A stretch of DNA of 30,633 nt, from assembly GCA_934646185.1 (NCBI GenBank), contig CAKUEH010000029.1, positions 1-30,633 on the forward strand. Reading direction: 5' to 3'. The stretch comes from an uncultured Oscillospiraceae bacterium (GTDB lineage Bacteria; Bacillota; Clostridia; Oscillospirales; Oscillospiraceae). Below, one piece after another: positions 21,904 through 28,513 of this stretch (its first letter is position 1; each line of letters begins with the position of its first letter). The notes below the pieces were generated by a model. That model was not told the origin of the DNA, searched no databases, and saw nothing but the letters and a program-made list of their open reading frames with translations. Position numbers and translations under genes: made by a program.

Positions 21904-24069
21904 TTATTTGACATCCTTCATCGTCAGGCTGATCCTGCCGCGCTTCTGGTCGACGTCCAGCACGGCGACCTTGACCACATCGCCGACCGAGACGACCTCG
22001 GACGGATGCCTGATGAATTTTTTGCTGACCTGCGAGATATGCACCAGTCCGTCCTGATGCACGCCGATGTCGACGAATACGCCGAAATCGATGACGTTGC
22101 GCACCGTCCCGCTGAGCACCATGCCGGGCTTCAGATCCTTCAGCTCCAGAACATCTGTGCGCAGAATCGGCGCGGGCAGCTCGTCGCGCGGGTCGCGGCC
22201 GGGCTTTATGAGCTCCTTGACGATATCCTGCAGCGTCGGCACGCCGACGCCGCATTCCGCCGCGGCCCTTTCCGCGCCGTAGGCGCGGAGCTTGTCGGGA
22301 AGCGCGGCCATTTCCGGCTTTCCGGCGTTTTTGAGATCGATCTCCAGCAGCTCCGCCAGCTTCTTCGCCGCGTCGTAGCTCTCCGGGTGTACGCCCGTGC
22401 GGTCGAGCACCTGACGGCTTTCCGGCACGCGCAAAAAGCCCGCGCACTGCTCAAACGCCTTCGGCCCCAGCTTCGGCACCTTTTTGATCTGCGCGCGCGA
22501 GGTGAACGCGCCGTTTTCCTCGCGGTACGCGACGATGTTTTTGGCCGTCGTCGCGTTGAGTCCCGCGACCTGCTTCAAAAGGGGAGCGGAGGCCGTGTTC
22601 AGATCGACGCCGACGGCGTTGACGCAGGCCTCGACGACGCCGCCCAGCGCGGCGTCCAGCTCTTTTTCCGGCATATCGTGCTGATACTGCCCGACGCCGA
22701 TGGCCTTCGGGTCGATCTTCACGAGCTCTGCCAGCGGATCCTGCAATCTGCGCGCGATGGACACCGCCGAGCGCAGATTCACATCGTACTGCGGGAATTC
22801 CTCCGCTGCCAGCTTCGACGCGGAATAGACGGACGCGCCCGCCTCGTTGACGATCATATAGGAGACGCCTCCGCCGAGCTTATGGATCATCTCGACGGCC
22901 ATGGCCTCCGTCTCGCGCGAGGCTGTGCCGTTGCCGATGGCAAGATGGCGCACGTTGTCCTTCCGGATGAGCTGCGACAGTTTTGCGATCGCGTCCTGCT
23001 TCTGCTTTTCGCCGAACGTCGGATAGACGACCGTGGTGTCGAGCACCTTGCCCGTCTCGTCGACGACAGCGACCTTGCAGCCGTGGACGTAGCCGGGGTC
23101 AAGGCCCATCGTGACCGCGCCCTTTACCGGCGGCTGCATAAGGAGCGGACGCAGATTGAGGGCGAAATTATGGATGGCCTGTTCGTTGGCCATGTCGGTC
23201 AGCGCCGTGCGCAGCTCGCGCTCCATGCTGGGCTCCAGAAGCCGGTCATAGCTGTCGTCACAGACGGACTTCATGAAGTCCATCGCCGGGCTGCCGGGCC
23301 TTACAACGCCGCGGCGGATGCACTGCAGCGCCTCGTCCCGGTCGACGGACAGGCTGACCTTCAGCGCGCCCTCCCGTTCGCCCCGGTTGAGCGCCAGCAC
23401 CTGATGGCTCTGCAGGCGGGAGATGGGCTGAGAGAACGCAAAGTACTGCCGGTAGACCGCCGTCTTATCGTCCTCCTCGTCCTTCGCCGCCGCCGACTGC
23501 GCCGTGCCGCGCCGGTTCATAAGCGCGCGCAGGCTCTTGCGCACGTCCGCGTCGTCCGAAACGCGCTCGGCGAGAATGTCCGCCGCGCCTGCCAGCGCGT
23601 CTTCGATCGTCTCCACGCCCTTTTCAGGGTCAATGTATGCCTGCGCCAGCACTTCCGGCGCGGCCATCTTCATGGCCTGCGCAAAGATCGCGTCCGCCAG
23701 CGGCTCGAGGCCCTTTTCCTTCGCGATCGTCGCGCGGGTGCGGCGCTTGGGCTTATAGGGCCGGTAAAGATCCTCGACCTCGGCCAGCGTCGCGGCCTCG
23801 TCGATGGCGCGTGCCAGCTCGTCCGTCAGCTTCTCCTGCGCGGCGATGGAGGACTTGACCTCCTCGCGCCGCTGCGCGAGATTGCGCAGATACTGAAGCC
23901 GCGTCTCCAGCGTCCGGAGCGCCGTATCGTCCATCGCGCCGTGCTGCTCCTTGCGGTAGCGGGCGATGAACGGAATGGTGTTGCCCTCGTCCAGCAGGGC
24001 AATGACATTTTCAATATAGTCCTGTCGGCAGTTCAGCTCCTGCGCCAGAATTTGAGAAATCGTCTGCAT
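21904..24069 (-). CDS. tex: Tex-family RNA-binding transcription accessory protein (721 aa)
   Basis: Tex proteins bind nucleic acid through an S1 domain and act in transcription or stress-related functions that are not fully defined. Domain order here: N-terminal Tex helices (IPFIARYRKEQHGAMDD), the YqgF/RNase H-like domain starting GLDPGYVHGCKVAVVD, helix-hairpin-helix segments around LNATTAKNIVAYREENG, and a C-terminal S1 domain (GTVRNVIDFGVFVDIG ... GLVHISQVS). The length is normal. The start at 24069 is set by AAAGGAG six bases upstream. The gene is divergent from the HAD phosphatase, and their promoters overlap on the same DNA. It is convergent with the glycosyltransferase. Confidence 0.95.
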   Translation of the reverse strand: MQTISQILAQELNCRQDYIENVIALLDEGNTIPFIARYRKEQHGAMDDTALRTLETRLQYLRNLAQRREEVKSSIAAQEKLTDELARAIDEAATLAEVEDLYRPYKPKRRTRATIAKEKGLEPLADAIFAQAMKMAAPEVLAQAYIDPEKGVETIEDALAGAADILAERVSDDADVRKSLRALMNRRGTAQSAAAKDEEDDKTAVYRQYFAFSQPISRLQSHQVLALNRGEREGALKVSLSVDRDEALQCIRRGVVRPGSPAMDFMKSVCDDSYDRLLEPSMERELRTALTDMANEQAIHNFALNLRPLLMQPPVKGAVTMGLDPGYVHGCKVAVVDETGKVLDTTVVYPTFGEKQKQDAIAKLSQLIRKDNVRHLAIGNGTASRETEAMAVEMIHKLGGGVSYMIVNEAGASVYSASKLAAEEFPQYDVNLRSAVSIARRLQDPLAELVKIDPKAIGVGQYQHDMPEKELDAALGGVVEACVNAVGVDLNTASAPLLKQVAGLNATTAKNIVAYREENGAFTSRAQIKKVPKLGPKAFEQCAGFLRVPESRQVLDRTGVHPESYDAAKKLAELLEIDLKNAGKPEMAALPDKLRAYGAERAAAECGVGVPTLQDIVKELIKPGRDPRDELPAPILRTDVLELKDLKPGMVLSGTVRNVIDFGVFVDIGVHQDGLVHISQVSKKFIRHPSEVVSVGDVVKVAVLDVDQKRGRISLTMKDVK

Positions 24070-24093
24070 GGGATGCTCCTTTGTAAAAATCTT

Positions 24094-24123
24094 TTTGTAT
24101 TGTATCACAAATCATGCTACAAT
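24094..24123. promoter_or_regulatory. Overlapping face-to-face promoters for tex and the HAD gene
   Basis: Plus strand: TTGTAT (24095-24100), 17 bases, TACAAT (24118-24123). Minus strand: TTGTAG (24122-24117), 17 bases, TACAAA (24099-24094). Each -10 lies on the other's -35, built on a TTGTA...TACAA inverted repeat. Confidence 0.65.
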
Positions 24124-24152
24124 CAAACAAAAAACTGTGGGGGGCTCCCGAT

Positions 24153-24833
24153 ATGCCGATCCGTGCGCTGCTTATGGACATTGACGATACGCTGTTTGAT
24201 TTTCAGACCAGCTCCCGGAACGCGCTTTCCATCGCGTTCCGCGCGTTCGGCCTGCCGTTCACGCAGGAGATGTGGGCGCGCTACCGCGCGCTCGATATGG
24301 ATTTCTGGCAGCGCTTCGAGCGGGGAGAAATCACAAAGGAGGCGCTCTACGTCGAACGCTTCCGCGTCTTCTTCGCGGAATACGGCATGACGGCCGACCC
24401 GGCGTCGTTCAACGCCGCGTACTTCCGCGAGCTGGGCGCGCAGCGCAATTTCATGCCGCACTGCGAACAGGCGCTGCGGCAGCTGCACGCGCAATATAAA
24501 ATATTTATCGTGACCAACGGCAACACGGACATCCAGAAGCGCCGCATCGCCGCCAGCGGCATGGCGCAGTATTTTGACCGCGTGTTCATCTCCGAGCAGA
24601 TGGGCTGCAAGAAGCCGGACAAGCTGTTTTATGACAAGGTCTTCGCCGAGATCGGCGAGGAATACCGCGCCTGCTCCGTCATGATCGGCGACAGCCTTTC
24701 GAGCGACATGCAGGGCGGCCGAAATGCCGGGATCCCGACCTGTCTCTATGGACAGCCGGAGCCGATAGCGCCCCTGTGCGACTACGCCGTTTCCGACCTC
24801 CTCGACCTCCCGCCCCTCCTTGCGTCGCTGTGA
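24153..24833 (+). CDS. HAD-superfamily phosphatase, YjjG-like (226 aa)
   Basis: A cytoplasmic HAD hydrolase, most like the pyrimidine-nucleotidase (YjjG) branch that removes phosphate from nucleoside monophosphates. Motif I is DIDDT with nucleophile Asp9 and Asp11. Motif II is VTNGN, motif III the Lys in KKPDKLFYDKV, and motif IV GDSLSSD. The inserted helical cap between motifs I and II is of the usual size. The start at 24153 is preferred to 24114 because the promoter predicts transcription from about 24130. Its ribosome binding site is only a G-run. The gene is followed by repeat DNA. Confidence 0.88.
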   Translation: MPIRALLMDIDDTLFDFQTSSRNALSIAFRAFGLPFTQEMWARYRALDMDFWQRFERGEITKEALYVERFRVFFAEYGMTADPASFNAAYFRELGAQRNFMPHCEQALRQLHAQYKIFIVTNGNTDIQKRRIAASGMAQYFDRVFISEQMGCKKPDKLFYDKVFAEIGEEYRACSVMIGDSLSSDMQGGRNAGIPTCLYGQPEPIAPLCDYAVSDLLDLPPLLASL

Positions 24834-24852
24834 CGTGTTGGCGCGGCGATTT

Positions 24853-25003
24853 GTAGGGGCGGACAACTCTGTCCGCCCCTACGACCGAATACGCGGGTGC
24901 CCACGAATTCGCCGAAAATCCGCACAAAATCTGCAACTCCCTCCTGCATGACCTCTCCGACTCGGCTTCGCCGAGCCACCTCCCCTTTCAGGGGAGGCTT
25001 TTG
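24853..25003. repeat. Dispersed palindromic repeat, half copy with perfect central palindrome
   Basis: GTAGGGGCGGAC (24853-24864) is perfectly inverted at 24871-24882 around a six-base loop. GAATTCGCCGAAAATC, the CTCTCCGACTCGGC...GCCGAG hairpin and a CCTCCCCTTTCAGGGGAGG hairpin with a T-run follow. These are the modules of the 17095-17346 left arm in inverse orientation. It fills the gap between the HAD gene and the rpiR promoter. Confidence 0.8.
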
Positions 25004-25046
25004 GGACACATCTCTGAGAAAATATTGCCATTTTCCCGATTCCCGC

Positions 25047-25075
25047 TTGCAAAACGCGGTGAAAGCCGGTAAAAT
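25047..25075 (+). promoter_or_regulatory. Promoter of the rpiR-cmk-plsC-ispH/rpsA operon
   Basis: TTGCAA (25047-25052) and TAAAAT (25070-25075) are 17 bases apart. It is the only good promoter seen before the five-gene run. Confidence 0.75.
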
Positions 25076-25127
25076 AAAAAGGATATGAAAATTTCGCGCT
25101 GAGCGCGTGCGGCGGAGGGTTTTTCTT

Positions 25128-25988
25128 ATGCCGGCAGATATTCTGACTCACATTCAAAACGGGATCCATGCCTTTTCCAAAGGGCAGAAGAAGATCGCGT
25201 CCTATATCCTGACCAACTATGACAAGGCTGCGTTCATGACGGCCAGCCGCCTCGGCAAGACCGTCGGGGTCTCGGAGTCGACCGTCGTGCGCTTTGCCGT
25301 GGAGCTCGGCTTCGAGGGCTACCCGGAGATGCAGAAGACGCTGCAGGAGCTTGTCCGCAATAAGCTCACCAGCGTCCAGCGCATCGAGGTCGCCAGCGAC
25401 CAGTTCGGCAATCAGGACGTCGTGTCCAGCGTCCTGCAGCGCGACGCCAATGCCATCCGCATGACGGGCGAGGCGCTCGACCGCGGCCAGATGACCCGCG
25501 CGGTCGACGCGATTCTGCACGCGAGGTGCATCTATATCGTGGGCGTCCGCTCCTCCGCCGCGCTGGCGAATTACCTGAACTTCTATTTCCGCAATATTTT
25601 TGACAATGTCCGCCTCGTTTCCTCCACCGCCACCAGCGAAATGTTCGAGCAGCTGCTGCGCGTGGGGCGGGAGGACGTCGTCATCGGCATCAGCCTGCCG
25701 CGCTATTCCAGCCGGACGGTGAAGCTGCTGCAATACGCGCACGACTCCGGCGCGACCGTCGTCACCATCACGGACAAGCCCGAGGCGCCCGCCGGAAAGG
25801 TCGCCGACTATGTCCTGTGCGCCAAGAGCAATATGGTCTCGTTCGTCGACTCGCTCGTCGCGCCGATGAGCGTCATCAACGCGCTGATCGTCTCCGTCGG
25901 TCTGGAGCAGGAGGACAGCGTGGCAAAAACCTATGAGGACCTGGAGCGGCTTTGGGATGAATATGACGCCTTTGAACGGGTCGAATAG
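25128..25988 (+). CDS. RpiR/MurR-family transcriptional regulator with SIS domain (286 aa)
   Basis: The N-terminal HTH_6 domain (about residues 1-77) includes TASRLGKTVGVSESTVVRFAVELGFEGYPEMQ, the family's recognition region. The SIS sugar-phosphate-binding domain covers about 120-250 (IYIVGVRSSAALANYLNFYF; DVVIGISLPRYSSRTVKLLQ; ADYVLCAKSN). Its ligand is likely a phosphosugar. The start at 25128 has GGAGGG eight bases upstream. It heads an operon of unrelated housekeeping functions and overlaps the next gene by about 32 bases. Whether it regulates this operon or distant sugar genes cannot be told here; no operator stands out around its promoter. Confidence 0.9.
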   Translation: MPADILTHIQNGIHAFSKGQKKIASYILTNYDKAAFMTASRLGKTVGVSESTVVRFAVELGFEGYPEMQKTLQELVRNKLTSVQRIEVASDQFGNQDVVSSVLQRDANAIRMTGEALDRGQMTRAVDAILHARCIYIVGVRSSAALANYLNFYFRNIFDNVRLVSSTATSEMFEQLLRVGREDVVIGISLPRYSSRTVKLLQYAHDSGATVVTITDKPEAPAGKVADYVLCAKSNMVSFVDSLVAPMSVINALIVSVGLEQEDSVAKTYEDLERLWDEYDAFERVE

Positions 25989-27234
25989 AGTTGTCGTCGT
26001 CGGTGGCGGCGCGGCGGGCATGATGGCCGCCGGTATGGCGGCGCGGGCAGGCGCGCAGGTGACGCTTTTGGAGCAGAACGGACGGCTCGGCAAAAAGCTC
26101 CTCATCACCGGCAAGGGCCGCTGCAACGTCACGAACGACTGTGCGTGGCAGGACGTGCTGCAAAGCGTCCCCACGAATCCGCGCTTTCTCTACAGCGCCC
26201 TTGCGGGCTTTTCTCCCGCGGACGCGAAGAAATTCTTTGAAGATCACGGCTGTGCGCTCAAGACCGAGCGCGGCAGCCGCGTTTTCCCGGTCTCCGACCG
26301 GTCGCAGTCAGTTCTCGACGCGCTCGAGCGCTTTCTGCGTGAGACCCATGTGCGCATTCTGACGCGCAGGGCGGCGGAGATCGCCGTATCCGACGGCCGC
26401 GTGACCGGCGTCAAAACGGCGGAGGGCCCCGTGCCCGCCGACTGCGTCATTCTCGCGACCGGCGGCCTGTCCTATCCCGCCACCGGCTCGACCGGCAGCG
26501 GCTACGCCATGGCGCGGGCCCTCGGGCATACGATCATAGAGCCGGTGGGCTCGCTCGTCCCGCTGGTCGAAAAGGGGCACGACTGTGCAAAAATGCAGGG
26601 TCTTGCCCTGAAAAACATTGCAGTTAAACTTGTAAACGCCAAAGGCAAGACTGTCTACGAGGACTTTGGGGAGCTGCTGTTTACCCATTTCGGCCTCTCC
26701 GGGCCGGTCATTCTTTCGGCCAGCTCCCACATGGCGCGCGGGGAGGACGGCTATACGGTCAAGATCGACCTCAAGCCCGCGCTGGACGAAAAAACGCTTG
26801 ACGCGCGCATCCTGCGCGACTTTTCCGCCGCGCAGAACCGCGATTTTGAAAACAGCCTCTCGGCCCTGCTGCCGAGATCGATGATCCCCGTCGTGATCGC
26901 GCGCAGCGGCATCGACCCCGCGCAGAAGGTCAACTCCATCACGAAGCAGCAGCGAAGAGCGCTGCTCGAGACGATCAAATGCTTTTCCGTCCCCATCGCC
27001 TGCAAGGCGCCCGTCGAGGACGCCATCGTCACCTCCGGCGGCGTAAAGGTCTCCGAGGTGAACGCGAAAACGATGGAGTCCAAAAAGATCGCGGGCCTGT
27101 TTTTCGCGGGTGAGCTTCTGGACGTCGACGCCTATACCGGCGGCTTCAACCTCCAGATCGCCTGGGCGACGGGCCGTCTGGCGGGCCTGTCCGCCGCGGC
27201 AAAAGAATTTCAATCACCGGAGGACGCGACATGA
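25957..27234 (+). CDS. HI0933/YhiN-family flavoprotein (NAD(P)/FAD-dependent oxidoreductase, 425 aa)
   Basis: The FAD-binding dinucleotide motif GGGAAG lies at 16-21, followed by LLEQNGRLGKKLLITGKGRCNVTN, the signature of the HI0933 (YhiN/BaiN-like) family. ATGGLSYPATGSTGSGY and the C-terminal GLFFAGELLDVDAYTGGFNLQIAWATG complete the FAD fold. The physiological substrate of most members is unknown; BaiN members reduce bile-acid intermediates, but this cannot be assumed here. Two close ATGs are possible (25957, 25963); the first has GGAG ten bases upstream. It overlaps the rpiR 3' end and its stop overlaps the cmk ATG, so translation is coupled throughout. Confidence 0.9.
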   Translation: MNMTPLNGSNRVVVVGGGAAGMMAAGMAARAGAQVTLLEQNGRLGKKLLITGKGRCNVTNDCAWQDVLQSVPTNPRFLYSALAGFSPADAKKFFEDHGCALKTERGSRVFPVSDRSQSVLDALERFLRETHVRILTRRAAEIAVSDGRVTGVKTAEGPVPADCVILATGGLSYPATGSTGSGYAMARALGHTIIEPVGSLVPLVEKGHDCAKMQGLALKNIAVKLVNAKGKTVYEDFGELLFTHFGLSGPVILSASSHMARGEDGYTVKIDLKPALDEKTLDARILRDFSAAQNRDFENSLSALLPRSMIPVVIARSGIDPAQKVNSITKQQRRALLETIKCFSVPIACKAPVEDAIVTSGGVKVSEVNAKTMESKKIAGLFFAGELLDVDAYTGGFNLQIAWATGRLAGLSAAAKEFQSPEDAT

Positions 27235-27905
27235 GCAAATTCGTTTCCATCGCCATCGACGGCCCTGCGGGCGCCGGGAAAAGCACCATGGCCAGAGCCT
27301 GCGCCAGGGAGCTGGGCTATCTGTATGTCGACACCGGCGCGATCTACCGCACCGTCGGCTATTACATGCGCCTCATGGGCGTCGGCCCGAAGGATCGCGA
27401 CGGCATCGCCCGCCTCATCGACGAGGTCAACATCGACATCCGCTATGAAGACGGCGTACAGCACATGATCCTCAACGGCGCGGACGTGACCGGGGAGATC
27501 CGCACGCCCGAAATGTCCATGTACGCCTCCGGCGTGTCCGCGCAGCCGTGCGTGCGCGCGTTCCTGCTCGAGATGCAGCGGCAGCTTGCCCGGACGCACA
27601 ACGTCGTCATGGACGGCCGCGACATCGGCACGGTCGTGCTGCCGAAGGCCGACGTGAAGATCTTCCTGACGGCCAGCGCCGAGGTCCGCGCGAAGCGCCG
27701 CTTCGACGAGCTGCAGCAGAAGGGCGATAAGACGCCCTACGCGCAGATCCTCGCCGAGACGAAGCAGCGCGACAAACAGGATTCCGAGCGCGCCATCGCG
27801 CCGTTGAAGCAGGCGGCGGACGCCGTATTGCTCGATACCTCCGCGTATACGGTCGAACAGTCTGTAGACGCGATTTTAGATCTTGTCAGGAGGAAGCTCG
27901 GGTGA
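27231..27905 (+). CDS. cmk: Cytidylate kinase
   Basis: It phosphorylates CMP and dCMP to the diphosphates with ATP in pyrimidine nucleotide synthesis. The P-loop GPAGAGKST is at residues 11-19. VDTGAIYRTVGYY, MDGRDIGTVVLPKADVKIFLTAS and the RAKRRFDELQQKG lid segment are all canonical. The 224-residue length is normal. The ATG overlaps the stop of the flavoprotein gene (ATGA) and has GGAGG upstream. The order cmk-plsC-ispH/rpsA is a known conserved cluster of Clostridia. Confidence 0.97.
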   Translation: MSKFVSIAIDGPAGAGKSTMARACARELGYLYVDTGAIYRTVGYYMRLMGVGPKDRDGIARLIDEVNIDIRYEDGVQHMILNGADVTGEIRTPEMSMYASGVSAQPCVRAFLLEMQRQLARTHNVVMDGRDIGTVVLPKADVKIFLTASAEVRAKRRFDELQQKGDKTPYAQILAETKQRDKQDSERAIAPLKQAADAVLLDTSAYTVEQSVDAILDLVRRKLG

Positions 27906-28513
27906 ACTTCTGGTACCATCTGTGCTGGTGGCTGTGCCGCATCGGGCTGTTTTTCTGGCACCCGGTCTTTCATGTGACGGGCCGGGAACGCATCCCGGCG
28001 GGCAGCTGCATTCTCTGCGCCAATCACTCCGGTATGGCCGATCCCATCTGGATTTTGCTGGCCCTGCCCGAAAAGAAAATGATCCGCATCATGGCCAAGC
28101 AGGAGCTGCGCCGCGTGCCGTTCATCGGCTGGGTCATGGAAAAATTCCGCGTCATCTTTGTCAATCGCGGCGCGCACGACACGGAGGCGTTCAGCCGGTG
28201 CGTCGACGCGCTGGAGCGGGAGCAGGACAAGCTGCTCGTCTTCATCGAGGGGACGCGCTGCAACAAAAACAAGCACGTGCGCGCGAAAACGGGCGCCGTG
28301 CGCATGGCGGCGGAGTCCGGCGTCCCGGTCGTGCCGGTATTCGTGACGCGCAACAAGACGCCGTTCTGTCCGGTGAGCGTCATATTCGGCGAGCCGTATC
28401 AGGTCGGCAAGCTGGATCCCGGCGATCACGACGCCTGCCAGCAGGCGTCCGACCGGCTCCTGAAAACCATTTATCAGTTGGGCGGTGACAGCTATGCGGA
28501 TCAGATTGGCTGA
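27902..28513 (+). CDS. plsC: 1-acyl-sn-glycerol-3-phosphate acyltransferase
   Basis: It acylates lysophosphatidic acid to phosphatidic acid at the membrane. The catalytic NHX4D box is NHSGMAD with His42 and Asp47. The glycerophosphate-binding motif is EGTR at 116-119. A hydrophobic N-terminal stretch (FWYHLCWWLCRIGLFFW) anchors it. The 203-residue length is normal for the short bacterial type. The start is a GTG overlapping the cmk stop (GTGA), with AGGAGG upstream. Its 3' end overlaps the ispH start by about 20 bases. Confidence 0.93.
   Translation: MNFWYHLCWWLCRIGLFFWHPVFHVTGRERIPAGSCILCANHSGMADPIWILLALPEKKMIRIMAKQELRRVPFIGWVMEKFRVIFVNRGAHDTEAFSRCVDALEREQDKLLVFIEGTRCNKNKHVRAKTGAVRMAAESGVPVVPVFVTRNKTPFCPVSVIFGEPYQVGKLDPGDHDACQQASDRLLKTIYQLGGDSYADQIG

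Noticed and set aside
20343..21914. 523-residue open frame on the minus strand over the glycosyltransferase
   Set aside because: Antisense of the clear GT4 gene; its end crosses the terminator and its other end translates the repeat.
21604..24390. 928-residue open frame on the plus strand across tex
   Set aside because: It starts inside the glycosyltransferase, crosses its terminator and all of tex, and ends in the HAD gene; a shadow frame without domain features.
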